64,000 nt of DNA from Thermoplasmata archaeon (GTDB lineage Archaea > Thermoplasmatota > Thermoplasmata > Lutacidiplasmatales > UBA184). Positions 51,297-59,722 of the stretch are shown here, piece after piece (the stretch's first letter is position 1; each line of letters opens with the position of its first letter). The stretch is from the NCBI GenBank assembly GCA_030038095.1, contig JASHPK010000017.1, forward strand, positions 72,689 to 136,688, given 5' to 3'. The translations under genes and the position numbers were made by a program. Below the pieces are notes generated by a model. The model saw nothing but the letters and a program-made list of their open reading frames with translations, was not told the DNA's origin and ran no database searches.

Positions 51297-52115
51297 ATGC
51301 CCGCCTATTCGCCCGGGGCGCCGCTTCCGTTCGGCGGACCCTCCGGCGGCCCCCCGCTCGAGGTCTGGCAGGTTTCGAAGACGTACGGGACCGTGCAGGC
51401 CCTGACCGACGTGAGCTTCGCGGTGCCCCGGGGTCAGATCGTCGGCCTCCTCGGGCCGAACGGGGCCGGCAAGTCCACGACGATGAAGGCGGTCCTCGGG
51501 CTGATCCGTCCCGACGGGGGCACGATCCGGGTCTTCGGCCGCGAGGTGCACACGGACCCCGTCGCCACGAAGCGAGAGATCGGCTACGTCCCCGAGGCCC
51601 CCTCGCTCTACGAGTTCCTCACCGGGGCCGAGTATCTCGACTTCGTCGCGGACATGTACGGTCTCCCGAGCGCCGTACGTCAGGAGCGGATCCCCCAGTT
51701 CCTCGCCGGTCTCGAGCTCGCGGGTCATGAGAACTCGCTGATCAGCGGCTACTCCCAGGGCATGAAGCAAAAGGTCGCCCTGATCTCGGCGCTCCTCCAC
51801 CGACCGCGGCTCCTCGTGCTGGATGAGCCCCTGAACGGGCTCGACCCCCGCTCGGCGCGCGTCGTGAAGGACCTCCTGCGAAACCTCGCGACGAGCGAGG
51901 GGGTCGGCGTGCTGTTCAGCACCCACGTCCTCGAGATCGCCCAGGCGATCTGCGACCAGGTGGTCATCCTGAGCCATGGAAGCGTGCTCGCGATGGACAC
52001 CGTCGGGGCCCTCCAGGCCCGGGCCGGTCTCGCGGGGTCCGGGCTCGAGGACGTCTTCCTCGCGCTCACCGGGACCGGAGATCTCAGCGAGGTCGTCTCC
52101 GCGCTGTCTCGGTGA
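51297..52115 (+). CDS. ABC transporter ATP-binding protein
   Basis: A 272-residue ATPase: Walker A VGLLGPNGAGKSTTMKAVL, signature ISGYSQGMKQKVALIS, Walker B RLLVLDEPLNGLDPRSA, switch His FSTHVLEIAQ. The Q-loop region reads EIGYVPEAPSLYEFLT. This form (Y-S-Q-G-M signature, short C terminus) is typical of ABC-2 systems that move proteins, lipids or drugs out, or that act in membrane maintenance. It is followed after nine bases by a permease gene. Confidence 0.92.
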   Translation: MPAYSPGAPLPFGGPSGGPPLEVWQVSKTYGTVQALTDVSFAVPRGQIVGLLGPNGAGKSTTMKAVLGLIRPDGGTIRVFGREVHTDPVATKREIGYVPEAPSLYEFLTGAEYLDFVADMYGLPSAVRQERIPQFLAGLELAGHENSLISGYSQGMKQKVALISALLHRPRLLVLDEPLNGLDPRSARVVKDLLRNLATSEGVGVLFSTHVLEIAQAICDQVVILSHGSVLAMDTVGALQARAGLAGSGLEDVFLALTGTGDLSEVVSALSR

Positions 52116-52124
52116 GGGTGGGCC

Positions 52125-53723
52125 ATGAACCTCCATCGGGTGCGCCGGCTCGCCTCGGTCCTCGTCGCCTCGCAGCTGCGCAGCGGGCGGAGCACCTCCG
52201 ATCCGAAGAGCTTCCTCGGTCACCCGGCGCTGATCGGGGTGCTCGATGCCGTGCTCGGCCTGCTCGCCTTCTCCCTCGCGGACTTCGGGTTGAGCGCGGC
52301 CGCGCCCCCTTCGAGCCTGCTCGATCCCCTGGTCCATGCGATCCTCCCGTACCTCCCGACGATCGCGGTCGCGGCCGTCCTCGTGGCCGGGGTGATGTTC
52401 GAGCTCACCTCGACGACGAAGTTCTCGGGGAGCGACTCGGCGAACTGGCTGCCGATCACCCCACGGGAGTACGTCGCGGCCTCCTCCGCCGCGGTCGCGT
52501 ACACCTACTCGCCCGCGATGGCGCTCTTCCTCGGCGGGATGCTCCCGTTCGCCCTCGCGACCGGGACCGGGGCGGTCTGGGCGGCCGCGCTCGTGCTCTC
52601 GATCGCGGCGCTCTTCGAGGGGGCCTTTGTCGTGGAGATGGTGCGCTCCGTCACCCAGCGGATGAGCGCGGTCACCGCCGGCCGACGCGGCCACGTGGCG
52701 CTCCTCCTGCGCGCGGTGCTGATCGTCGTGATCATCGTCGCCTTCCAGTTCGCCTTCAACCCCGTCCTGCTCTTCGGACTGCTCCAGCACGCGGCTCTCC
52801 TCGACGTGGTGACGGCGGTCGTGCCGCTCTTCTGGTCGACGCAGGCGCTCACCGACTGGCTGAACGGCTCGGTCGCCCTCGGCCTCGTCTTCAGTGCGGC
52901 CCAGATCGTCTTCGTCGGTCTCCTGCTCGTGCTCGCCGCGCGGTTGCGCACGAAGTACTGGCTGGTGGCGTCGAGCGAGGTCCAGCTCTCCGCCGTCGAG
53001 TACGCCGCCGGCCATCCCGCGTTGCGCGCCATCGGCCTTTCGCGCGAGGAGGCCGCGCTCGCCTCGAAGGACCTCAAGGGCTACCTGCGCCGGCGGGAGC
53101 TGCTCCCGATGCTGGTGATCCCGATCGTGCTGATCCTGATCGTCGTCCTCGAGGGCGGGACCATCGGGGGCCTCGTCGCGATCGTGTGGATCGGCTGGGT
53201 CGCCGGCTTCTTCTCGCTCCTCCTCGCCCTCTCCTCCGTGGGGCAAGAGCGCCGGGCCCTCCAGTCCCTCTACGCCTTCCCGATCACGGCCCGCAACCTG
53301 CTTCGGGCGAAGGCGGCGAGCGTCCTCATCCCCTCCCTCATCGGGGCGGTGGGCACGTCGGTCGTCGTCGGCTTCCTCTTCCGGTTCTCGGCGGCCGCCG
53401 TCCTCGAGATCGCGGTCCTGAACATCGGCGCCGCGGTCGTGCTCGGCTTCTGGGGACTCGTCTTCGCGGGACGATTCTCCGACTTCCAGGAACGCCCTCG
53501 CCCGCAGTACCTCCGCCCCGCGGCGATGCTCGGGGCGATGGGATCCGGCATGATCCTCGTCTTCGCGATCGTGGTGCCCGGCGGAGTGGCCATCCTCTCC
53601 CCGGTGCTCAACGACCTCGGCCTCGTCGCGTGGACCGCGGGGTCGATCGTGGTCCTCGGGGCGCTCGCCGTGCTTTGGGCGCGCTCCGGGTTCGACCGGA
53701 TGCTCCGTGAGCTCCCGTTCTAG
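52125..53723 (+). CDS. large ABC transporter permease
   Basis: A 532-residue membrane protein with about 10-12 helices, e.g. VLDAVLGLLAFSLADFGL, AVLIVVIIVAFQFAFNPVLL, LVIPIVLILIVVLEGG, and IAVLNIGAAVVLGFWGLVF. Cytoplasmic segments such as SREEAALASKDLKGYLRRRE and YAFPITARNLLRAKAASVL are typical of long ABC-2 permeases that carry both halves in one chain. It pairs with the ATPase encoded nine bases upstream. Substrate unknown. Confidence 0.85.
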   Translation: MNLHRVRRLASVLVASQLRSGRSTSDPKSFLGHPALIGVLDAVLGLLAFSLADFGLSAAAPPSSLLDPLVHAILPYLPTIAVAAVLVAGVMFELTSTTKFSGSDSANWLPITPREYVAASSAAVAYTYSPAMALFLGGMLPFALATGTGAVWAAALVLSIAALFEGAFVVEMVRSVTQRMSAVTAGRRGHVALLLRAVLIVVIIVAFQFAFNPVLLFGLLQHAALLDVVTAVVPLFWSTQALTDWLNGSVALGLVFSAAQIVFVGLLLVLAARLRTKYWLVASSEVQLSAVEYAAGHPALRAIGLSREEAALASKDLKGYLRRRELLPMLVIPIVLILIVVLEGGTIGGLVAIVWIGWVAGFFSLLLALSSVGQERRALQSLYAFPITARNLLRAKAASVLIPSLIGAVGTSVVVGFLFRFSAAAVLEIAVLNIGAAVVLGFWGLVFAGRFSDFQERPRPQYLRPAAMLGAMGSGMILVFAIVVPGGVAILSPVLNDLGLVAWTAGSIVVLGALAVLWARSGFDRMLRELPF

Positions 53724-53730
53724 ACTGGGG

Positions 53731-54192
53731 CTACAGCGGCGCGCCGCAGCTGGGGCACCGGCCGTCGACCTCGTTGCCGAGCCGACCGCAGAAGCGGCAC
53801 CGCACCTTGACGACCTGGCGCTCGATGAGGGTCGAGGTGACGACCGGCGCGCCGTAGGGGAGGGCGCGCTTCGCCTCCGAGATCGCTCCCGCCCACGCGT
53901 CGGGGTCCGCGAGATCGAACTGCGGCCGGCCCAGGGCGAGCTCGATCTCGAGGCGCGGACGCCCGAGGCGCCGGCGGGACAGCGTGAGGTCCCGCACATC
54001 GTGCAGCGAAACGTCGATCACCGTCGGACTCGGCTTGCCCCGCGCAAACCCCCGCTTCCCCCCGGACTCGAAGATCAACCGACGGTTCGTGAGATAGAGC
54101 ACCCCTGGACCGCGGGCGGGCGCCGGGATCTCCTCGCCTTCGAGCACGGCGTAGGCGCTGCGGAGGAGGCTCTCTCCGTTACGGAGCAGCAT
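53731..54192 (-). CDS. PH/GRAM-like domain protein with a C-terminal zinc ribbon
   Basis: A 153-residue protein. The N-terminal half resembles a bacterial-type PH/GRAM domain: EGEEIPAPARGPGVLYLTNR, RLIFES, TVIDVSLHDVRDLTLSRR, RPRLEIEL. The C terminus is a zinc ribbon, CRFCGRLGNEVDGRCPSCGA. Such pairs may bind membranes or other proteins. ATG 54192 was chosen over GTG 54219 because a TATA-like element at 54225-54233 lies too close to the latter. Convergent with the permease gene across seven bases. Confidence 0.78.
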   Translation of the reverse strand: MLLRNGESLLRSAYAVLEGEEIPAPARGPGVLYLTNRRLIFESGGKRGFARGKPSPTVIDVSLHDVRDLTLSRRRLGRPRLEIELALGRPQFDLADPDAWAGAISEAKRALPYGAPVVTSTLIERQVVKVRCRFCGRLGNEVDGRCPSCGAPL

Positions 54193-54321
54193 GGGGACGC
54201 GGGGTTCGGGATGGCCCACCCCCTCTATTATCGTCGCCTCCCCCCGGGGATTCCGGAGAGGGCCCAGAGGGTCGGAGGGCGGGACCAGCGCCCGGCTCGT
54301 CGGACCGCCCCGTCCGGGGCC

Positions 54322-56061
54322 TCACCACCCGACCGGGACACCCTGGTTCTGCTGGTCGAGCCACGCCTTCAGGGGGGCGAAGTACTCGAGGAGACCCCGA
54401 GCCTCCATCCGTCGTTCGCCCGTCAGGGATTCGAGGGCGTCACGCCAGTCGCGGCTCGAGCCCATCTCGAGCATCGCCAGGAGCCGGCGCCCGGCCTCCT
54501 TGGACCCGTAGATCGAGGCGCGGTGGAGCGGCCCGACCGACCCGATGACGCCGGCGAGGGCCCGGTGGAACTGGAACTGGAGGATGTGGGCGAGGAAGTA
54601 CCGCATGTACGGCACGTTCGCGGGGACGTGGTACTTCGCCCCCGCGTCGAACTCGGTCTCGTCGCGCGCCCGGACGGGAGCGATCCCTTGGTAGCGTTCC
54701 CGCAGCGCCCACCAGCTCGCATTCAGCTCCTCGGGACGGATCGCTCCCGAGAAGACCTCCCATCGCCACTTGTCGACGACCAGCCCGAACGGCAGGAAGG
54801 CGATCTTCTCGAGGGCACGGAAGAGGAGCAGGTCGAGGTCGCCTGACGCGTCCGGCGCGCGCTCGATGAGCCCGATCCGTTCGAGATACTCCGGCGTGAC
54901 GCTGAGGGAGATCGTGTCCCCGACCGCCTCGTGGAAGCCGTCGTGGGCGCTGTCGCGGAAGAGGTACGGCTGGTTCGCGTACGCCCGCTGGTAGAAGTTG
55001 TGCCCGAGCTCATGGTGGACGGTGTGAAAGTCCTCCCCGGTGATCTCGATGCACATCTTGATCCGAAGATCCTCGACCAGATCGACGTCCCATGCGCTCG
55101 CGTGGCAGACGACCTCGCGGTCCTTCGGCCGGAGGAGCATCGACCGAGTCCAGAAGCTCTCGGGAAGCGGCGGCAGGCCGAGGGAGATGAAGAACGCCTC
55201 GGCGTACCGCACCATGCCTTCGGCGGTCGTGTGCCGGTCCTGGAGGATGCGGGTGAGATCGATGGGCGGCGTAGAGCGGGGGGGCGCGAGCCGCGGGGTC
55301 AGGGCCTCCCAGGACTGCGCCCACATGTTGCCGAGCAGGTGCGCCGGGATCGGACCGCGCTCGGGGACGTGGTCCGCCCCATAGATCTCCCGCAGGCGAC
55401 GCCGCACGTAGGCGTGCAGCGCAACGTAGAGGGGACGCACCTCCTCCCAGAGCCGATCGACCTCGCGGGCGAACGACGCCGGGGGCATGTCGTACTTCGA
55501 GCGCCACATCGCGCCGGTGTCCTCGAACCCCAGCTCCCGCGCCCCCCGGTTCGCGAGGTCGACGTACCGCACGAAGTCCTTGCGGATCCCGCGGCCGACC
55601 GCATGCCAGCCAGCCCACGCGTCCTCCAGGAGGACCGGGTCACGGCTCTCCGCGAGGATGCGGGATAGGCCCTGGAGGTCCACCGGCTCGCGGGCGCCGA
55701 TCGGCGTGTGTCGCCCCCTCGAGTACGTCCCCTCCATCTGCGTGACGGTCTGCGTGAGCTCCCCGGACGCGGCGGGATCGGACGGCGCGATCAGCGGGAG
55801 CGACAGCCGGAGCAGCCGGACCTTCCGTCGGTCGACGTCCGAGAGCGACTCGGGCGGGAGACCGGTCGACTCCTTGGCGAGCTCGACCGTGGCCGCGATC
55901 AGGCGGGAGTACGCCTTCGCGGCGAGGGCCTCTGTGTCCGAAGTGATGAAGGTCGAATAGACCCAGCTCGCTTGCTGCGACTCGATGGAGAGCTCGAGGA
56001 GACGCGACTCCGTGCGACGAAGAAACTCGGTCGCCTGGGACGTCGAGGTCGCCGTGGGCAC
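54322..56061 (-). CDS. M2 family peptidyl-dipeptidase (ACE-like metallopeptidase)
   Basis: A 579-residue zinc peptidase of the angiotensin-converting-enzyme family. The zinc site is H350-E351-L-G-H354 (HHELGHNFYQRAY), and the third ligand Glu378 in HDGFHEAVGD lies 24 residues after the second His, exactly the ACE spacing. NVPYMRYFLAHILQFQFHRAL is another M2 segment. The enzyme should release dipeptides from C termini. There is no signal peptide, so it is probably cytoplasmic. GTG 56061 fits a TATA element at 56093-56100; the frame's earlier start at 56151 lies upstream of that promoter. Confidence 0.92.
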   Translation of the reverse strand: MPTATSTSQATEFLRRTESRLLELSIESQQASWVYSTFITSDTEALAAKAYSRLIAATVELAKESTGLPPESLSDVDRRKVRLLRLSLPLIAPSDPAASGELTQTVTQMEGTYSRGRHTPIGAREPVDLQGLSRILAESRDPVLLEDAWAGWHAVGRGIRKDFVRYVDLANRGARELGFEDTGAMWRSKYDMPPASFAREVDRLWEEVRPLYVALHAYVRRRLREIYGADHVPERGPIPAHLLGNMWAQSWEALTPRLAPPRSTPPIDLTRILQDRHTTAEGMVRYAEAFFISLGLPPLPESFWTRSMLLRPKDREVVCHASAWDVDLVEDLRIKMCIEITGEDFHTVHHELGHNFYQRAYANQPYLFRDSAHDGFHEAVGDTISLSVTPEYLERIGLIERAPDASGDLDLLLFRALEKIAFLPFGLVVDKWRWEVFSGAIRPEELNASWWALRERYQGIAPVRARDETEFDAGAKYHVPANVPYMRYFLAHILQFQFHRALAGVIGSVGPLHRASIYGSKEAGRRLLAMLEMGSSRDWRDALESLTGERRMEARGLLEYFAPLKAWLDQQNQGVPVGW

Positions 56062-56092
56062 ACGCTCCGCAGGGCTCTCGGAACGGGCTACG

Positions 56093-56100
56093 GGATATGA
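56093..56100 (-). promoter_or_regulatory. TATA box for the M2 peptidase
   Basis: The minus strand reads tcatatcc, about 35 bases before GTG 56061. Confidence 0.5.
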
Positions 56101-56210
56101 ACTGTGGCCGCGGCTCCCGCCGAAAAGGGTCCGTTGGGGGCGCCGGCCCACCCCGGAATCGGTTCCCGCACGACTCCGGGGCCCCCTGCGGTTCCAGTGA
56201 ATGTCGGGGG

Positions 56211-56219
56211 TTTATGTAT
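56211..56219 (+). promoter_or_regulatory. TATA box for the overlapping small-gene pair
   Basis: tttatgtat about 34 bases before GTG 56249, in a divergent gap shared with the M2 peptidase. Confidence 0.55.
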
Positions 56220-56248
56220 GACGTGCGTCTGACACGCTTCGAGAGACC

Positions 56249-56401
56249 GTGTCGGACGTTCTGGAACGATGGACGATCCTCGCCGCTGCCCCGGTCGACT
56301 CGCCGGTCTTCGAGGAACCCCCCTACCCGCTCGCCGTCCTGCCGTGCCTCAAGTCCCGCTTCCTGCCGATCTCGCCGTTCCTCTGGAGTGAGGAGCCGTG
56401 A
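56249..56401 (+). CDS. small hypothetical protein (50 aa)
   Basis: A 50-residue frame from GTG 56249: an amphipathic helix start (SDVLERWTILAAAP) then a Pro-rich C-terminal half with one Cys (YPLAVLPCLKSRFLPISPF). It has its own TATA box and its stop overlaps the start of the next gene (GTGA), as in real translational coupling. No family recognised. It would be missed by length cut-offs of 60 residues. Confidence 0.6.
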   Translation: MSDVLERWTILAAAPVDSPVFEEPPYPLAVLPCLKSRFLPISPFLWSEEP

Positions 56402-56631
56402 GCGCGGAGCTCCGCAAACCGATTCCCCCGACCCTCAGCGAGGCGAGCGTCCCCTCGGGGCCCCCGCCCAAGTTCATCCTCGGCGTGGGAAGCCCTCGGG
56501 GCTACGGAGTTCGCCCGAAGCTCTCCCCGGACGCCGCAGCGGCCTTTGCGACGTACGTCGATACCGCGAGGGCGCGCGCCGCGGTCGAAGGGCGGACGCT
56601 CGTCTATACGGTGCGCTGGAACGAGGGTTAG
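56398..56631 (+). CDS. small hypothetical protein (77 aa)
   Basis: A 77-residue protein from GTG 56398. A Pro-rich N-terminal 25 is followed by PPKFILGVGSPRGYGVRPKL and a helix DAAAAFATYVDTARARAAVE ending in a strand GRTLVYTVRWNEG. It looks like a small folded domain of unknown family. Coupled to the 50-residue gene upstream. Its stop codon directly abuts the stop of the convergent RNase HI gene. Confidence 0.65.
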   Translation: MSAELRKPIPPTLSEASVPSGPPPKFILGVGSPRGYGVRPKLSPDAAAAFATYVDTARARAAVEGRTLVYTVRWNEG

Positions 56632-57189
56632 CTAACCCTCGGGGTCGTCCTCCAGCCCCTCCTCGTCCGCCGGCGGCTTACCCGATCGGGACGGGCGATA
56701 CCGGCGGGCCTCGTTCGCCGCGAGCGCGAGCGCCGATTTCGACAGGGCGTCCGCTCGGGCGTTCTCGGACCGGGGGACCCACTCGTACCGGACCGACCGG
56801 AACTCCTTCGCGAGCTGAAGGAGCCGCGCGTGGTAGGCCTTCAAGTGCTCCTTGCGGACCTCGTACTCGCCGCGGACCTGCCGGATGACGAGCTGGCTGT
56901 CGCCGGTCAGGATGACGCCCCCCCGGAAGCCGTGCTCGAGGAGCCACTCGAGCGCCCGGATCGCGCCGACGTACTCCGCGACATTGTTGGTCGCCCGCTC
57001 GCTGTACGGGCGGGTGGCGAGACCGGCGTCCTCGTGGTCGAGCCCGACCCCCTCGATCGTGTAGCCGAAGGTCGCGACGCCCCCGCCGCGCGGAGGCTGG
57101 CACGCCCCGTCGAAGTGCACCCGGACCGGAGCGTCGGAGGCGCTCGTGATCCCGCGCGGGAGGCTCGAGTCGTCGAGGGGAACGGTCAT
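56632..57189 (-). CDS. rnhA: ribonuclease HI
   Basis: A 185-residue RNase H that cuts the RNA strand of RNA-DNA hybrids. The four catalytic acids are Asp27 (VHFDGACQP), Glu72 (NNVAEYVGAI), Asp97 (LTGDSQLVI) and Asp147 (NARADALS). This is the short archaeal/bacterial type-1 form without a separate basic handle; the N-terminal 20 residues and the acidic C terminus (about 160-185) are extra. Its ATG overlaps the stop of the zinc-ribbon membrane protein gene (ATGA), so they are co-transcribed. Confidence 0.93.
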   Translation of the reverse strand: MTVPLDDSSLPRGITSASDAPVRVHFDGACQPPRGGGVATFGYTIEGVGLDHEDAGLATRPYSERATNNVAEYVGAIRALEWLLEHGFRGGVILTGDSQLVIRQVRGEYEVRKEHLKAYHARLLQLAKEFRSVRYEWVPRSENARADALSKSALALAANEARRYRPSRSGKPPADEEGLEDDPEG

Positions 57190-57707
57190 ACGCGTCGCGC
57201 CCCCCGGGCGCTGCTCGCCGTCGCGGCCGCGGCGCGGGCGATCATCGGACAGTTGCAGAACGCCTCCGCCCGGGCGCAGGTCGGGCAGGTCGGGCGATCG
57301 AGCACCATCCCGAGCGGTCGACCGCACCCGCGGCAGCTCCTCGCCCGGGTGCAGCGCGGGCACTGCACGAGCTCGGCGGGAATGTTCGTCCGGCAGTACC
57401 GGCACCCCACCGGTTCCTTCGGATTGTATCGGACCGGGGGCCGGGGCGCCTCGCGGCTCCGCGCCGTGGCAACGGCCCGGAGCACGTTGGCCTCGGAGCT
57501 CCCGAACGCGCCGGAGACCGTCGTGGTCTCGGGGTCGTGCGCGACCGCCCCGAGGAGGATGACCACGAGACCGAACGGGACGACGAACAGTCCGAGCTCC
57601 TGCTCGAGGGTGAACTGCTCGGCCCCGGTGAGGACGATCGGCGAGGCGATGAGCGCGAAGCCGAGGAGGATGAAGCCGACCCCGATGTAGACGATCGAGC
57701 GATTCAT
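57186..57707 (-). CDS. membrane protein with cytoplasmic zinc ribbons
   Basis: A 173-residue protein. Two N-terminal membrane helices (VYIGVGFILLGFALIASPIV and LGLFVVPFGLVVILLGAVA) are followed by a linker and a Cys-rich domain: CRYC, CPRC, CRGC, CPTC, then CNC, ten cysteines that could bind two or more zinc ions. Same layout as, but no clear similarity to, the protein at 15117-16247. It begins the transcript leading to RNase HI. Function unknown; a membrane-tethered nucleic-acid or protein binder is possible. Confidence 0.8.
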   Translation of the reverse strand: MNRSIVYIGVGFILLGFALIASPIVLTGAEQFTLEQELGLFVVPFGLVVILLGAVAHDPETTTVSGAFGSSEANVLRAVATARSREAPRPPVRYNPKEPVGCRYCRTNIPAELVQCPRCTRARSCRGCGRPLGMVLDRPTCPTCARAEAFCNCPMIARAAAATASSARGARRV

Positions 57708-57796
57708 GGGTCGGTCGCGGCCGGGCTCCGCCGTTGCCAACTCGAAGAGCGAGCCCCTCCGCTTTAAGGGCCTCGCTCGAGCGCCGGCCCCGAGCA

Positions 57797-57803
57797 CCTA
57801 TTA
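57797..57803 (+). promoter_or_regulatory. TATA-like element for the cyclophilin gene
   Basis: cctatta about 26 bases before ATG 57826. Confidence 0.5.
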
Positions 57804-57825
57804 CCCCCGGGACTGTCGGGGCGTC

Positions 57826-58296
57826 ATGCCGAACCCCACCGTCACCCTCCGGACGACCCTCGGGGACGTCCGGATCGAGATCTATCGGGACCGGGCGCCG
57901 AAGACCGCCGAGAACTTCCTCTCGCTCGTCCGCAAGGGGTTTTACAACGGGCTCACGTTCCATCGGGTCATTCCCGGCTTCATGATCCAGGGCGGCTGCC
58001 CGAAGGGAACGGGGACCGGGGGTCCGGGCTACGAGATCCCGGACGAGTTCGGTCCCGGGCTGCGGCACGACGGGCCCGGCGTGCTGTCGATGGCGAATGC
58101 CGGTCCGAACACGGGGGGAAGCCAGTTCTTCATCACGCTCGCTCCGACGCCCTGGCTCGACGGCAAGCACGCGATCTTCGGCCGGGTCCGGGGCGGCCAG
58201 GAGGTCATCGAGAAGATCGCGGCCGTGCCTCGAGACGGCAACGACCGGCCGAAGACCCCGGTGCGGATCGTCGAGGCGTCCGCCCAAGGCGTGTGA
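57826..58296 (+). CDS. cyclophilin-type peptidyl-prolyl cis-trans isomerase
   Basis: A 156-residue single-domain cyclophilin that speeds proline isomerisation during folding. Active-site segments are all present: FHRVIPGFMIQGG (with the catalytic Arg), MANAGPNTGGSQFFITL, and PWLDGKHAIFGRV with the Trp that binds cyclosporin in eukaryotic members. No signal peptide; cytoplasmic. ATG 57826 fits the promoter spacing. Confidence 0.95.
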   Translation: MPNPTVTLRTTLGDVRIEIYRDRAPKTAENFLSLVRKGFYNGLTFHRVIPGFMIQGGCPKGTGTGGPGYEIPDEFGPGLRHDGPGVLSMANAGPNTGGSQFFITLAPTPWLDGKHAIFGRVRGGQEVIEKIAAVPRDGNDRPKTPVRIVEASAQGV

Positions 58297-58320
58297 TCCC
58301 GTAGAACTGGTTCGCGCCCC

Positions 58321-58806
58321 TCAGGGCGGATAGTCGAACGGCAGGCGCTCGCGCGGCGAGCGTACGTCTTCGATCGTGGTGACGATGCCGGCCGCGAGGC
58401 CGAGCCCGGGCACGAGAAGGAGGAGCCCGATTACCCCCTCGACGCCGATCCCGACCGAGATCCCGTGCTGGGGAAGGCCGAAGACGAGGGTCGCGGCGAG
58501 GAAGAAGGTGAGCAGATAGAGGATCGTCACCACCGACACCGCCATCGAGAGTGGGCCGTACGCCCGGGTCGGCTTGAGAATGTAGCGCGCCGTGCTGAGG
58601 ACGGAGATCGCGAGGCCGGCGACCGTCACGGTCAGGATCGAGATCGGCACGTGGAGACCGTGGGTGGAGAGGAACGTCAGGAGGGCTACGGGGATGCCGA
58701 CGAGGATCACGATGAGCGGCAGCAAGCGGAGGCCGCCCGCCAGGATCCGGTAGCTGAGCGACGGGATGCGGTAGCCGATCGGGCGGGGGGGGACTTCCGC
58801 GCTCAC
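58321..58806 (-). CDS. four-helix membrane protein
   Basis: A 161-residue protein with membrane helices at about 28-47 (LLPLIVILVGIPVALLTFL), 53-71, 82-106 (PLSMAVSVVTILYLLTFFLA) and 120-142. The N terminus is short and polar, the C terminus (RSPRERLPFDYPP) charged. Its ATG overlaps the stop of the next gene upstream (58803-59627), forming a two-gene unit. No family recognised. Confidence 0.78.
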   Translation of the reverse strand: MSAEVPPRPIGYRIPSLSYRILAGGLRLLPLIVILVGIPVALLTFLSTHGLHVPISILTVTVAGLAISVLSTARYILKPTRAYGPLSMAVSVVTILYLLTFFLAATLVFGLPQHGISVGIGVEGVIGLLLLVPGLGLAAGIVTTIEDVRSPRERLPFDYPP

Positions 58807-59627
58807 GGGATCGGCTCCGGGGGAAGCGGGATCGTGAGGCCGCCCGAGAGGTACTCCGCGGCAACCGTCCCGCCGGCGGGCGAGCAGCCGGAGACGATCG
58901 ACACGTCCTTCGTTTGGTCGAAGGACCCGCCCGGGGGGACCGAGACGGGGAACGAGCTACCGCCGCAGCTGGGTCCGTTCGCCGACACCACCGAGAAATC
59001 GAGGGTGCCGGCCTCGTCGAACGACGCGTGGTTCTGCCACTGGATCGTCACGGGGACCGCGTAGCCCCCGCTCACCGGGACGGGGGCGCCGACCGACACC
59101 TGGAGGTCGGCGAAGGGGGCTCCCCAGGACTTGTTCGTCTCGACCGCGATCGAGACGGGGATGAGGTACGCGTACGTCGCGTTGCCCCACACGCTGACGT
59201 TCAGGACCTGGTTTTCGGTGAGAAGCGAGGCTCCGGGCCCGGAGGTCTCGATGGGCAGATAGAAGGCGATCGTGATCGGCTGGAGCGCGCCGCTCGCGAG
59301 CGTGACCGGCCCGAACGATCCCTGTCCGAGATAGACCGAGGACTGGTTCAGGACGCGGACATGGACCGAGAAGGCCGAGATCGGGTAGAACCCGTGGTTC
59401 GAGAAGTTGAGATCGCCGGTGACCGCCACCGTGTCGTTCGAGTCGAACGAGGCCGAGAAGTTGCCCGCGGTGGGTCCGGAGCGGACCACCTCGACCGCCG
59501 AGTAGGCGGCGCTAGCGAGGAAGAGGATCACGACGACGAGAATGACGAGGGAGATGCGGCGGAACCACCGCGCGAGTCGGTACAGCCCGGGCGGAGTACG
59601 ACTCTGCGGGAACCACGGGTTGCTCAC
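58803..59627 (-). CDS. membrane-anchored extracellular beta-rich protein
   Basis: A 274-residue protein from GTG 59627. One N-terminal membrane helix (ISLVILVVVILFLASAAYSA) precedes an outside region built from two similar Ig/CARDB-like halves: VAVTGDLNFSNHGFYPISAF and VPVSGGYAVPVTIQWQNHAS. Such repeats with N-x-S/T sites suit a surface protein. The TATA-like tttcttacg at about 59648 fits this start. Translationally coupled to the four-helix membrane protein gene that follows, so the pair may form a complex. Confidence 0.78.
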   Translation of the reverse strand: MSNPWFPQSRTPPGLYRLARWFRRISLVILVVVILFLASAAYSAVEVVRSGPTAGNFSASFDSNDTVAVTGDLNFSNHGFYPISAFSVHVRVLNQSSVYLGQGSFGPVTLASGALQPITIAFYLPIETSGPGASLLTENQVLNVSVWGNATYAYLIPVSIAVETNKSWGAPFADLQVSVGAPVPVSGGYAVPVTIQWQNHASFDEAGTLDFSVVSANGPSCGGSSFPVSVPPGGSFDQTKDVSIVSGCSPAGGTVAAEYLSGGLTIPLPPEPIP

Positions 59628-59722
59628 GAGGGCCCCCCGTTCGTAAGAAACGGGGGTGTCCCCTTTGAAAAGGTTGTGGACCACGGCCTCCGGGCCCGAA
59701 GGGCGTTTCCGGGAGCGCCGGG

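Noticed and set aside
51264-53999. 911-codon minus-strand open frame
   Set aside because: Antisense to a complete ABC ATPase and permease; composition is that of reverse-complemented hydrophobic codons.
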